A program made the position numbers and the translations under genes. Positions 1 through 8,529 of a stretch of DNA of 64,000 bases are shown in pieces. The notes under the pieces were generated by a model. It was not told the DNA's origin. It worked only from the letters and a program-made list of their open reading frames with translations, and ran no database searches. The stretch is from JACJYE01 sp964432875 (GTDB taxonomy: Bacteria > Bacteroidota > Bacteroidia > Chitinophagales > Saprospiraceae). How positions within the stretch are numbered: the first letter of the stretch is position 1; each line of letters opens with the position of its first letter. The DNA lies in contig CAYSPJ010000010.1 in assembly GCA_964432875.1 (NCBI GenBank), positions 4,093 to 68,092 of the forward strand. Direction: 5' to 3'.

Positions 1-1
1 C

Positions 2-610
2 CAGGAACAAAGGCTAAAAGAAGCACTACAGCAGTTGCCGCAATACCAGCCGGCAGGCTCGCTCTGGAAAAGCATCGCCGCCGAGCTGGAGCAGGAAGAA
101 AGGGAAAAGCCCTTGCGGGAGGCTCTGAAGCGCTTACCTGCCTATACCCCTCCGACAAAGGTGTGGCAAGGCATCGATACGGCGCTTGTGGCAGAGGTAG
201 CTCCCCACCCCAGCCTCCGCCGCTTCATTGCCTGGGCTGGTTCAGCAGCGGCAGCACTAGCGCTTTTGTTCGCCATTTATCACCTCCGGCCCAATCAGGA
301 TGAAAGCTCACAAATGGCCTATCGTCATCAAACGGAAAGAGCCCTCTCTCCTACTCTATATCAGGCTGATTGGGATGAAGATGAAGCTGCCCTGCAGGAA
401 GTGGCAGCTCGCTTTGTCAAAGCTCCAGTAGCACAAGAACATCCGCAATACGAGCTCCTGCGCGAAGAGTGGGAAGAGTTAGATGAAGCCAAAAGAGAAG
501 TACTCGAATTTATGCAGCGCTATGGTAGCGATGGGGCATTGATCCGCCAATTGGCCGCCATTGAGCGCGAGCGCTCGGCCCTAGCCCGGCAAATGGCCAC
601 TCAGATATGA
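2..610 (+). CDS. Anti-sigma-factor-like membrane protein, 5'-truncated by window edge
   Basis: The reading frame is open to the left edge, so only the C-terminal 202 or so residues are visible; an internal TTG at 35 is not a believable start. Two copies of a short motif of the form L-x-x-A-L-x-x-L-P-x-Y-x-P-x-x-x-x-W-x-x-I sit at the N-terminal side (codons from about 17 and 116). They are followed by one membrane segment (AAAALALLFAIYHL) and a charged, probably coiled-coil tail. Its stop TGA (608-610) overlaps an ATG at 607, so it is probably cotranscribed with the DUF4097-like gene. In Bacteroidota such proteins usually follow an ECF sigma factor gene, which would lie outside this window. 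The anti-sigma role is inferred from architecture and neighbour. Confidence 0.55.
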   Translation, partial: QEQRLKEALQQLPQYQPAGSLWKSIAAELEQEEREKPLREALKRLPAYTPPTKVWQGIDTALVAEVAPHPSLRRFIAWAGSAAAALALLFAIYHLRPNQDESSQMAYRHQTERALSPTLYQADWDEDEAALQEVAARFVKAPVAQEHPQYELLREEWEELDEAKREVLEFMQRYGSDGALIRQLAAIERERSALARQMATQI

Positions 611-636
611 TTAAACCGTTTTTCAAGGAAGTTGAA

Positions 637-1557
637 ATGAAGCATCTTATTGTATTGGCAATCTGTACGTTACTGGCATCACCTTCCGGCTTGCTGCACG
701 GCCAGGCGGGCAGCCTGCACGTCATCACCAAGCGCATCGAGAAGTCCTTTGCCTATAAAGCTGGCTATGAGGTCAATATCGAGGGGGAAAAAGCCGAGGT
801 AGTCATCGAAAGCTGGGAGAAAGCCGAGATTTCAATCCTGATAGAGCTCATCGCCAAACATCCTGAGCAGGCTGTGGCCGAAGCTGAGCTGGAAAAAATG
901 AAATTCCTGGCTGAGCGGGTGCGCAACAAGATTTATCTGCGCAACTACATCGCCAACCCGGAGGGGGAAGCCAAGCCGCAGTCCAGGCTTGAAGCGCGCT
1001 ACCTCATCCGCCTGCCCGCCGACTGCCCGGTCTATCTAAAGAATTATTTCGGCGCCACCACGGTCAGTAACCTGAGCAAACGCTTCCGCTTCTTTGGGGA
1101 ATTCAGCAAAGTGGGGCTGGAAAACGTGCAAGGCGAAATAGACCTGCGCAGCCGCTTCGGCGATATCGTGGGCAACTCCATCGGTGGTGTGGTCGCTATC
1201 AATGCCCGGCGCTCCGATATCACCCTGGAAGGCATCAGCGGGCAATTCAACATCGAAGCACAATATGGGCTAATCCAAATCCTCTCTAGTGCCGGCTTGC
1301 TGGGGCTCGATATCAAAGCTGAAAAAAGCCAGGTCTATCTCTTCGACCCCCGCCTGAGCGACTTCGGGCTACTGCTCACCGCCCAAGAGGGCAATATCTT
1401 CTATCCCAGTGGCCTGCGCATGAACCTCTTGTCAAATACCGATGCCTTGAAAAAGGCAGAGTTCAAACCCCGGCAGGAGTACTACCCTAGTATCACCATC
1501 ACCGTTTCTTTTGGAGATATCCATCTGGAAAAGGCTAAACCCGCAGTTAAACGATAA
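637..1557 (+). CDS. Exported DUF4097-like beta-strand-repeat protein
   Basis: 306 residues. The start at 637 is preferred over the overlapping ATG at 607 because it gives a clean signal peptide (MKHLIVLAICTLLASPSGLLHGQA). The mature part has alternating beta-strand repeats with periodic glycines and hydrophobics (for example G-D-I-V-G-N-S-I-G-G and A-R-R-S-D-I-T-L-E-G), as expected for a DUF4097 or putative adhesin right-handed beta structure. It directly follows the anti-sigma-like gene. In related genomes such pairs belong to an ECF-sigma envelope-sensing operon. The molecular function is unknown; the family call is by eye. Confidence 0.6.
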   Translation: MKHLIVLAICTLLASPSGLLHGQAGSLHVITKRIEKSFAYKAGYEVNIEGEKAEVVIESWEKAEISILIELIAKHPEQAVAEAELEKMKFLAERVRNKIYLRNYIANPEGEAKPQSRLEARYLIRLPADCPVYLKNYFGATTVSNLSKRFRFFGEFSKVGLENVQGEIDLRSRFGDIVGNSIGGVVAINARRSDITLEGISGQFNIEAQYGLIQILSSAGLLGLDIKAEKSQVYLFDPRLSDFGLLLTAQEGNIFYPSGLRMNLLSNTDALKKAEFKPRQEYYPSITITVSFGDIHLEKAKPAVKR

Positions 1558-1579
1558 TAAAGTTTAAGGCCTTGCTAAG

Positions 1580-2782
1580 TCAATGCCGCACCAGGCGATA
1601 AACCTGCTGCCCTTGCTGCCCGATAGCCTGCAAGAAATAAAAGCCCGGCGGCAGAGCTGCCGTATCCATCCACTGCTGCCCGCCTGGGGGAAGTCCGTAC
1701 TGGCTGATGAGCCGTCCATCTAAGCTATGAAAGCGCAAAGCCAACGCTCCCTCGGCACGGTTTTCAATGACCAGCTCTGAGCCAAAAGGGTTGGGGTAGA
1801 CATCAGCCAGAGCGGCGAGCAAGGGTGCTTCCCCCACCGAAGTAGCTTGCAACACTTCGGAAATAGCCTTGAGCAACGATAAGTCGCCAAAGTCATCCTG
1901 CCCCAATTCCCAGATCATGATACCGCTCACTTCATTCAGTGCCAGTTCGGTTTTCTGCTGGATAGTGGGGATGCCGTTGTAATAAGACAGCCCGACTTGA
2001 TCCAGATAGGCATTAGCCGGGTTTTGGCCCACTATGGTGCGGTAGGTAAATGAAGAAACTGGCGTGGTCGCGAAATTATAGCCGTAGAAAGGCACGCCCA
2101 GGGTGAGCTTTCCCGAGGGCACCCCTTGCGCCCGCCAGTAATTGATGGAATTGACTGCAAAGGAATAGGGCGAATGCGGGCCGGGGTTGTTGGGTGCCCA
2201 AGAGCCCGTAAGGTCGTATGCCATCAGGTTGATCCAATCGTAAGCCGCCAGCGCGGCATTGGTGATCTGCGGATAGCGGTGGGTGCCAGGCAGCGCTGCG
2301 GTCAGCAACAAGCCATGGGCATCCATCGAGTCGCGGAGTTCCAGCACGAAGGGGGAGTATAAGCTATTGACGTGCCCCCACTCCAGGTCGAAGTCCACTC
2401 CATCCAAACCATGCCCCAGCACATAATCCACGATTTTGTGGATGTACTCAGCACGCCGCTCCGGTTGCATCCAGTAGCTCCAGGCCTGCTCCCATTCTGC
2501 TGTCAGGGCACCCCCTGCCAGCGAGATCAACACCCTTAGGTCGTGCTGACGGGCCAACTGCACGATCGGGGCGATGTCCTGTCCACCGACATGAAGCTGC
2601 CCAGACATATCGGGGTTGGCAAAGGCGATGTTCAAATCAGTCAAGCGCCCGAAGTCGATCTGACTGGCTAAGTTGAAGCGATAATAAGGCAAGTAGCCAA
2701 TGACTTTGAAATCATCCTGAGCGGCTAGAGGTGGGGCCAAAAGCGATAAAAGGAGCAAAAGGAGGGGTAAACGACCAGCCAT
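1580..2782 (-). CDS. GH18 family glycosidase with T9SS sorting domain
   Basis: 400 residues from the ATG at 2782 (an upstream in-frame TTG is less likely). Signal peptide of about 21 residues ending PPLAA. The GH18 active-site motif D-G-V-D-F-D-L-E-W is present, with the catalytic Glu near residue 134. This is a TIM barrel acting on beta-1,4-linked GlcNAc polymers such as chitin or peptidoglycan-type glycans. A later W-E-L-G-Q-D motif fits the last barrel strand. The C-terminal 75 residues begin Y-P-N-P-F and end with a Y-F-L-Q segment and basic tail, a type A T9SS sorting domain, so the enzyme is predicted to be secreted or surface-anchored. Convergent with the gene before it. Substrate not determinable. 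Confidence 0.88.
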   Translation of the reverse strand: MAGRLPLLLLLLSLLAPPLAAQDDFKVIGYLPYYRFNLASQIDFGRLTDLNIAFANPDMSGQLHVGGQDIAPIVQLARQHDLRVLISLAGGALTAEWEQAWSYWMQPERRAEYIHKIVDYVLGHGLDGVDFDLEWGHVNSLYSPFVLELRDSMDAHGLLLTAALPGTHRYPQITNAALAAYDWINLMAYDLTGSWAPNNPGPHSPYSFAVNSINYWRAQGVPSGKLTLGVPFYGYNFATTPVSSFTYRTIVGQNPANAYLDQVGLSYYNGIPTIQQKTELALNEVSGIMIWELGQDDFGDLSLLKAISEVLQATSVGEAPLLAALADVYPNPFGSELVIENRAEGALALRFHSLDGRLISQYGLPPGGQQWMDTAALPPGFYFLQAIGQQGQQVYRLVRH

Positions 2783-2835
2783 AGGCAATAATGGGTTAGT
2801 ATATTTCGGTTCGATATTCCCCTCTCTGCGCGCAC

Positions 2836-3831
2836 TTATAAGCCATCCTGCTCGATCTCTAAAATCGCCTCTACATGAGCGTCGGCAATTTTTTGGCGGA
2901 CTTCCGGCTTCATCAGCTCGGCTGCTTCGATGCGGTTGTTGTAGAAGCCGTTTTCCGTGAGGATGGCGGGCATATTAGTGCGGCGCAGCACAAAAAACTG
3001 CCCATCGGGCCGCGACTTGAGGTGACGGTTGACGAAGCCAGTATTCTCGATGAGGTGGCGCTGGAAAATACTAGCGATTTTCTGCCCGGTCTTGCTGCCA
3101 TGAAAGTACCAAGTCTCGATGCCGCGGATGCTATTAGCGGCCCAGGAGTTGGCGGTGGGAGCAGGAGCGGCATTGGCATGGATGGAGACGAAAATCTTAG
3201 GGATGTCCGATTGTTTGGAGTTAGCCCGGTCAACACGGCCCTGGAGGAAGTCGTCGATATCCACTTCGGGCACCGTGACATAATAGCGCACGCCATTTTT
3301 ATCCAACTGATCCTTCATACGAGCGATGATGTCACGGTTGAATTCGTACTCCAGAAACTGGGTTGTCCCATCATCAAAGATGGGTGAACGCTTGCCCGGC
3401 GTTCTTTTTCCGTGACCGGCATCCAAGCACCAAAGGTAGCGGGGCTTAGGGCCCGTGGGTGTGGGAGGAGCGGGTGCGGGCGTGGGCGTGGGCGGAGCAG
3501 GAGTGACTGGCGTAGGCCTGGGTTCCGCTACCGGAGGCACCGGAGGTTCTGCGGGTCTCGGAGGAGGAGGAGGCGTGACGATCGGCAAATCCTCCCTTGG
3601 TTCCAGCCCATCAAAAATATCTTTGTCAAAATCTTTGTCAATATCACTCGGCAGCACGGCCACGTGGTCCATTTCATCGGCCACTACGATAATGGTATCT
3701 GGGCGGATTTCTGACCCATCTTGCGGGATTTTCTGATCCAATGCAGGGTCGTGCTTAGGCTTGCGGGCACCGCCAAAAAGGCTGCTAAAAAGGCTGCGAA
3801 TGGCTTCGAAGAAATTCTTAAACATGGGCAT
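2836..3831 (-). CDS. N-acetylmuramoyl-L-alanine amidase (Amidase_3)
   Basis: 331 residues. Residues 1-95 are a charged region, followed by a proline/threonine-rich linker (about 96-130), then a zinc amidase domain that would cleave the amide bond between MurNAc and L-Ala in peptidoglycan. Visible metal ligands and motifs are D-A-G-H-G-K near residue 138, a Glu in Y-E-F-N-R-D, and S-I-H-A-N-A. A late A-I-L-T-E-N-G-F-Y-N-N carries the catalytic Glu. There is no obvious signal peptide, although the first 25 residues are amphipathic, so how it reaches the periplasm is unclear. It lies 40 nt downstream of the signal peptidase gene, probably in one transcription unit. Confidence 0.85.
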   Translation of the reverse strand: MPMFKNFFEAIRSLFSSLFGGARKPKHDPALDQKIPQDGSEIRPDTIIVVADEMDHVAVLPSDIDKDFDKDIFDGLEPREDLPIVTPPPPPRPAEPPVPPVAEPRPTPVTPAPPTPTPAPAPPTPTGPKPRYLWCLDAGHGKRTPGKRSPIFDDGTTQFLEYEFNRDIIARMKDQLDKNGVRYYVTVPEVDIDDFLQGRVDRANSKQSDIPKIFVSIHANAAPAPTANSWAANSIRGIETWYFHGSKTGQKIASIFQRHLIENTGFVNRHLKSRPDGQFFVLRRTNMPAILTENGFYNNRIEAAELMKPEVRQKIADAHVEAILEIEQDGL

Positions 3832-3871
3832 TTGAAATTAGTGAACAAGTTAATAATGAGTGAGGAAGGGG

Positions 3872-5482
3872 TTACTCGAGCCGACCTACCCTTTTGAATA
3901 TGCGATTCCAGTTAATACCATTCCTCATACTGCCTTCCTTAGTCGAGAACCAGATAATCATCGGCTTACCGACGATGTGGTCTTCCGGCACGAAGCCCCA
4001 AACGCGGGAGTCTTCTGAATTGTGGCGGTTGTCCCCCATCATCCAATAGTAGTCCATTTTGAAGGTATATTCATCCGCTTGCTGGCCATTGATGAAAACC
4101 TTCCCCTCGCGTACCGCCAGCTCATTGCCTTCATAAACCCGGATAGCGCGCTGATAAAGCGCGATATTTTCCGGACTCAGCTTGACGCTCCCACCTTTCT
4201 TGGGCAAATAAATCGGCCCAAAATTATCAACCGTCCAGCCGGGGAAATGTTCGGGGTCGTGGGGATAAAGCTTGCCGGGGTCAGAGCTGAGCTCGCTCAT
4301 ATTGACCGGGTTGATCTGGATGAGCGGGTCCATGCCTTGAATCTTTGCTTTTTGTTCGTCTGATAAAACAATGATAAAAGCATTGGCGCCTTGCTGAGCG
4401 ATGATATCTTCCCTAGATATGCCCCATTCAGAAAAATTGCGGTTATTGATGGGGCCTTCGGGAAAAGCTACAGTATACATGTATTGCAGATAGCGCGGGT
4501 TTTGAGCCGGTTTGCCATTAATGTAAACCTGGCGCTCACGTATTTCGAGGCTGTCACCGGGTATGGCGATGCAGCGTTTGATGTAGTGGTCTTTTTTGTC
4601 CATCGGGCGGGTAACCAGCGGTTTAGCACCCGACTCGATTTGCTGGGCCATCATCGGCGGCACGGCGCCACGGCGGTAATCGTTGATGGTCCAGGTGCGG
4701 CCGGGGAAGACGTAGACGCTATCTCCTTCTGGAAAATTGAACACCACGGGGTCGTTGCGGTCGATTGTTTCCAAGGCCGGCAGGCGGTAGTAGTCCAGCT
4801 TAGGTTTTTCCAGGTAGGATTCCCGGTCTAGAAAAGGGATGCGGTTGTGCAGCAAGGGTATCATCGCGATAGTCTCTGGGGTGCGGATGCCATAATGGGC
4901 TTTGCTGACGAAGAGGAAATCCCCTACCAGGAGCGAGCCTTCCATAGAACTAGTGGGGATGACGTAGGCCTCGATGAGGAACATGCGGATAAATGCTGCG
5001 GCAAAGACTGCGAAGATAATCGCCTCGGCCCACTCGCGGCCAGCGGATTTCTTATAGGGGTTATTGGCCAACAGTTTTTGTAGCTGGCGGCTATTTTCCT
5101 TTTCGGCGGCTTCGGCGATTTGCCGCGCGTATTCTCGTTCCCGGTCTAAAGTGGGGCCCAGGTAAGTTTCTTCTTTGTTGAACGCCAGGTATATGAAATA
5201 CAAAGGAGCAAACAAGACCGCCAAAGCACTGTGCCCAAAGGTGTATTTCCCAAAAGAGCGCACCATGTCGACTGCCATGCCGGCGTAGATGAAGATGTTG
5301 ACGATAGGGAACAGCAGCCAGGCAGCATGCCCGCCTTTGCGCCCGATAAGCCGACACCACACCACAAAATTCAGGCCAGGCACCAAGCCTTTCCAAGCTG
5401 CTTCTTTGGCTTTTGGAAAGAGAAAATACAGGCTGATGCTGAGGAAAACATACAGAACAAGGAGGAATGTCCAGAATCCCAT
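3872..5482 (-). CDS. lepB: Signal peptidase I
   Basis: 536 residues, much longer than the roughly 320 of E. coli LepB, as is usual in Bacteroidota. Residues 1-105 hold three or more membrane segments (DUF5684-like N-terminus). A further membrane segment at about 152-172 is followed by the catalytic serine in T-S-S-M-E-G (Ser179) and the general-base lysine in Y-I-K-R-C-I-A-I-P-G-D (Lys302). The late M-G-D-N-R-H-N-S-E-D-S-R box is intact. It removes signal peptides from secreted proteins at the outer face of the inner membrane. A TAnnTTTG-like box (minus strand, 5520-5527) lies about 40 nt upstream. Confidence 0.95.
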   Translation of the reverse strand: MGFWTFLLVLYVFLSISLYFLFPKAKEAAWKGLVPGLNFVVWCRLIGRKGGHAAWLLFPIVNIFIYAGMAVDMVRSFGKYTFGHSALAVLFAPLYFIYLAFNKEETYLGPTLDREREYARQIAEAAEKENSRQLQKLLANNPYKKSAGREWAEAIIFAVFAAAFIRMFLIEAYVIPTSSMEGSLLVGDFLFVSKAHYGIRTPETIAMIPLLHNRIPFLDRESYLEKPKLDYYRLPALETIDRNDPVVFNFPEGDSVYVFPGRTWTINDYRRGAVPPMMAQQIESGAKPLVTRPMDKKDHYIKRCIAIPGDSLEIRERQVYINGKPAQNPRYLQYMYTVAFPEGPINNRNFSEWGISREDIIAQQGANAFIIVLSDEQKAKIQGMDPLIQINPVNMSELSSDPGKLYPHDPEHFPGWTVDNFGPIYLPKKGGSVKLSPENIALYQRAIRVYEGNELAVREGKVFINGQQADEYTFKMDYYWMMGDNRHNSEDSRVWGFVPEDHIVGKPMIIWFSTKEGSMRNGINWNRIFKRVGRLE

Positions 5483-5519
5483 GCGGTAGTTGTGTTATTA
5501 TATTAAGTTAAACGACTGG

Positions 5520-5527
5520 CAAATATA
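5520..5527 (-). promoter_or_regulatory. Possible -7 box of lepB promoter
   Basis: Reads TATATTTG on the minus strand, matching the Bacteroidota -7 consensus TAnnTTTG, about 38 nt upstream of the lepB ATG. No good TTG at the usual distance was found, so this is a half-match only. Confidence 0.35.
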
Positions 5528-5724
5528 AATGAAATTCTGGCTTTGAACGCATCGGGGCCCCTTATCGTGATAAAATGGCCGTTTTTATCCGGCCAAAGGG
5601 CGGGATTTATAGCTCAAAGGGTAAGCTTTCAAAGCCTAATCAAGCTCTCATGCTTAAACCTGCAATGATTTTCATCAATTAAACACTTTCGCCCTTCCCG
5701 CCCCCGTTACAAATAGGACCCAAC

Positions 5725-5798
5725 GTTTGCTTCATCCTGCTCGTCTTTAATGTGCCCCTTGCGATGATTCCCATCGCAAGGAGTCTAATGAAGCAAAC
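5725..5798. repeat. Nested inverted repeats over the serpin start (includes REP-like palindrome 5757-5781)
   Basis: The inner stem CCTTGCGATG (5757-5766) pairs perfectly with CATCGCAAGG (5772-5781) around a 5-nt loop. The outer arm GTTTGCTTCAT (5725-5735) pairs perfectly with ATGAAGCAAAC (5788-5798), which contains the possible serpin start at 5788. The inner core resembles the hairpin at 8411-8451 (TTGYGATGA-n4-ATCGCAA). It may be a REP-type element, a 5'-UTR fold, or both. Confidence 0.6.
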
Positions 5799-7044
5799 AA
5801 AAAATACGACTGCCATGAAAAAATCATCTTTCCTGTTGTTAGCTGCCATGGCCATCCTGGTGTTTCAATGCGAAAAAGAAGCCCCCAGCACGCCTGATCC
5901 CGTGCCAGTGGAGAGCGTCAGCGAAACGGCCCGGATGAACCAGGTATTAGGCTGGAAAATCTTCAATGAAGAACAGCGCGCCAAGCCCGGCGAGAACGTG
6001 CTGATCTCGCCCTTCAGCATCCAGACAGCCCTGTTTATGGCGCAAAATGGCGCCGAGGGCAACACCTTAAACCAAATACTCGAACTGATGGGCTGCCCCG
6101 ACTGCTCCGTCAGCGACCTCAACGCCTTACAACGCGACCTGACCACCTTACTGTCCCAACAAAGTGGCCACCCCCAACTCACCATCGCCAATGCTTACTT
6201 TTACGACGAGCGCCGGATAGTGGTCAAGCCCCCCTTCCTCGAGGCTATCGACCAGTTTTACGGCGGCGTACCCCAAGAACTCGACTTCGATGCCGACCAG
6301 GCGGCGGTACAACAGATTAACTCTTGGGTCTACGATCACACTAATGGCAAGATTGACCAAGTGCTGAAAGCAATCACGCCTCTGGATGTCGCTTTCCTGA
6401 TCAATGCCTTGCATTTCAAAGCCGATTGGGCCAGCGGGTTTGTTCCACAAAGCACCTACCAGGGCACCTTTACCAAAGCGGATGGCGCTACAATCCAGGT
6501 GGACTACGTCAATGCCGACCGAAATTTCACCACGGCCCAAACGCCCGGCTTCAATCTCGTGGATATCCCCTTCCGCGACTCGACTTACAGTATGAGCTTT
6601 ATTCAGCCCTCGGCCGCCAATACCAATCCGGCCTGGCATCAGTCCATCACCCCGCAAACATGGAAGGCCATGTATGAAGGTATGACCTATGAGCGCGCAT
6701 ACGTCCACTTCCCTAAACTCAAGCTTTCTTACGGCAACGATCTGGTCCAATCGCTAGGCACCCTGGGCATGACCGACGCGCTCAACCCCAATCTGGCGAA
6801 TTTCACCGCGATGGGCACTTCGCCCACGGGCAAAAATATCTTTATCAAACAAGTCATCCACAAAGCGGTACTGGAAGTGGATGAAAAAGGCGCAGAGGGT
6901 GCCGCGGTAACCGCCGTCGGGTTTGCCATTGATTCGCTGCCACCAGTATTCCACTTCAATAGCCCCTTTATACTTGTGCTCCGCCATATCCCTACCAATA
7001 CGATACTATTCATGGGGTATGTGGCAGATCCAGAGATTAGCTGA
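5788..7044 (+). CDS. Serpin family protease inhibitor, lipoprotein
   Basis: About 418 residues from 5788, preceded by AAGGAG; ATG at 5815 is an alternative and gives a tighter lipoprotein signal (MKKSSFLLLAAMAILVFQC). The mature protein carries serpin hallmarks: I-S-P-F-S-I near the N-terminus, F-L-I-N-A-L-H-F-K-A-D-W in the breach region, and a C-terminal H-K-A-V-L-E-V-D-E-K-G-A-E-G-A-A hinge. The small residues in the hinge argue for an inhibitory reactive-centre loop (A-V-T-A-V-G-F-A-I-D). The end has F-I-L-V-L-R-H and I-L-F-M-G-Y-V-A-D-P. It would trap serine or cysteine proteases at the cell surface or periplasm. Monocistronic; the start codon lies in an inverted-repeat structure. Confidence 0.93.
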   Translation: MKQTKNTTAMKKSSFLLLAAMAILVFQCEKEAPSTPDPVPVESVSETARMNQVLGWKIFNEEQRAKPGENVLISPFSIQTALFMAQNGAEGNTLNQILELMGCPDCSVSDLNALQRDLTTLLSQQSGHPQLTIANAYFYDERRIVVKPPFLEAIDQFYGGVPQELDFDADQAAVQQINSWVYDHTNGKIDQVLKAITPLDVAFLINALHFKADWASGFVPQSTYQGTFTKADGATIQVDYVNADRNFTTAQTPGFNLVDIPFRDSTYSMSFIQPSAANTNPAWHQSITPQTWKAMYEGMTYERAYVHFPKLKLSYGNDLVQSLGTLGMTDALNPNLANFTAMGTSPTGKNIFIKQVIHKAVLEVDEKGAEGAAVTAVGFAIDSLPPVFHFNSPFILVLRHIPTNTILFMGYVADPEIS

Positions 7045-7149
7045 AGCCTTGGGTTGTCAGTAGCAGGCAATAGTGTAGCTGCTAAGCTAGCGCAGTGGGC
7101 AGTAAGCCCAGCACTTTGCGCGGGTTTTCCTGCCTTAGATTGATACCCC

Positions 7150-7182
7150 TTGTCCCAAAAATCAGTTTTCCTCGTATCTTTA
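7150..7182 (+). promoter_or_regulatory. Probable promoter for the GHL10 lipoprotein gene
   Basis: TTG at 7150-7152, then a 22-nt spacer, then TATCTTTA at 7175-7182, close to the Bacteroidota TTG / TAnnTTTG signature. The ATG of the following gene is 45 nt downstream. Confidence 0.5.
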
Positions 7183-7226
7183 TCCGCTAGGAACATTTTA
7201 AGCACAAACTCAAAATCTAGTGGACT

Positions 7227-8345
7227 ATGCTGAACAAAACAATCGCAACGGCGCTGGCATTCGCCCTCTTTGCTTGCGCTTCACCTAAAGGGGAAAAAAT
7301 CACTTGCTATGCCTGGACCAGCGGCCCGGGTGAAATGACCGACCAGGAATTAAGCGCTCGTTTCGCCGACTACAAACAGAAGGGTATCGATGGGTTGATG
7401 TATAATGGGGGCCATGATGCGGCGGTCTATCAACGAGTAGGCAAATTAGCTAAAGCAGCTGGGCTGGAGTTTCACGCCTGGATACCGACCATGGTACAGG
7501 CGCCTACTCCCGAATTGCCGACAGAAGCCTGGGCGGTAAACCGCAAGGGCGAATCGGCTCTCGATAAACCCGCTTACGTACCCTATTACACCTTCTTGTG
7601 CCCCAACCGGCCGGAAGCGGTACAATACCTCGAAGCGCTGTATGCTGCCGTGGCTGATGTACCGGAAGTGGATGGCATCCATCTCGACTACATCCGCTTC
7701 CCTGATGTAATCCTGGCCCGTGGCCTGTGGGACAAATACGGCCTGGTGATGGACCAGGAATATCCGCAATTCGACTACTGTTATTGCGACAAATGCCGCG
7801 CCGATTTCCAGGCCAAAACCGGCATCGACATTAAAGCGGTAGAAGACCCTACCCAGGAAGAAGCCTGGAAACAGTTCCGCTATGACTTGATTACTGCCGT
7901 AGCCAATCGGCTTACCGATGTGGCTCATGCCCGTGAAAAACAGAGCACCGCAGCCGTTTTCCCGGGGCCAAATTCGGTAGCTAAAAAAATCGTCCGCCAG
8001 GAATGGGACAAATGGCGGCTCGATGCCTTCCTCCCCATGAACTACAACGATTTTTACCTCGAAGGCACCGCCTGGATTGGCGAGATGTGCCGCGAAGCAG
8101 TTGCCGCGCTCGATGATAGCAAACCAGTATACAGCGGCCTATTCATCTGCCCAGATCCGGCCAACAAAGCGAACGAGCCCGACCCCGAGGGCCACGGTTT
8201 GCTACCCGAAGAGCTTGAAGATGCTATCCGCGAATCGATGGTCAATGGCGCTGCGGGGATTTGCCTCTTCACCCCGGAGCGGATGACTGCAGAACACTGG
8301 AAAGTTTTTGAAAAGGCTATCTATAAAAACTATCTTCCGCAATGA
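7227..8345 (+). CDS. Lipoprotein with GHL10-type glycosidase domain
   Basis: 372 residues with a lipoprotein signal (MLNKTIATALAFALFAC, lipobox cysteine at 17). The body resembles the GHL10 / family-10-like hydrolase fold: an early W-T-S-G-P-G-E-M-T-D-Q-E segment, then V-D-G-I-H-L-D-Y-I-R-F-P-D, the conserved strand bearing acidic residues in this family. A cysteine-containing F-D-Y-C-Y-C-D-K-C-R-A-D-F segment follows and could bind a metal or form disulphides. It probably hydrolyses a glycan outside the inner membrane; the substrate is unknown. Monocistronic by spacing. Confidence 0.72.
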   Translation: MLNKTIATALAFALFACASPKGEKITCYAWTSGPGEMTDQELSARFADYKQKGIDGLMYNGGHDAAVYQRVGKLAKAAGLEFHAWIPTMVQAPTPELPTEAWAVNRKGESALDKPAYVPYYTFLCPNRPEAVQYLEALYAAVADVPEVDGIHLDYIRFPDVILARGLWDKYGLVMDQEYPQFDYCYCDKCRADFQAKTGIDIKAVEDPTQEEAWKQFRYDLITAVANRLTDVAHAREKQSTAAVFPGPNSVAKKIVRQEWDKWRLDAFLPMNYNDFYLEGTAWIGEMCREAVAALDDSKPVYSGLFICPDPANKANEPDPEGHGLLPEELEDAIRESMVNGAAGICLFTPERMTAEHWKVFEKAIYKNYLPQ

Positions 8346-8347
8346 GC

Positions 8348-8365
8348 TAGTGGAGGCCTCCACTA
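8348..8365. repeat. 18-bp perfect palindrome just after the stop codon
   Basis: TAGTGGAGG followed directly by CCTCCACTA, three nucleotides after the TGA of the GHL10 gene. It could act as a weak hairpin terminator or a protein-binding site. There is no T-run. Confidence 0.4.
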
Positions 8366-8410
8366 CTCAGGTCCGAGTGTTCAGGATTGCGGGATAAAGC
8401 GGCTGCACTT

Positions 8411-8451
8411 AATCGGCTTGTTGTGATGACCCCTATCGCAACAAGCCGATT
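8411..8451. repeat. REP-like hairpin, 17-bp stem
   Basis: AATCGGCTTGTTGTGAT (8411-8427) pairs with ATCGCAACAAGCCGATT (8435-8451), with a single G-T wobble, around the loop GACCCCT. It lies in the 184-nt space between convergent genes. Its inner 21 nt match the palindrome at 5757-5781 at 17 positions. There is no T-run, so it is more like a dispersed palindromic element than an intrinsic terminator. Confidence 0.6.
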
Positions 8452-8529
8452 CAAAGGAAAGGAAGCTTGCTGCCTGTGGTATATGAGGCCATCACTTCGT
8501 CAGAGCCCAAGCCAAGCTCGGCAAAATTA

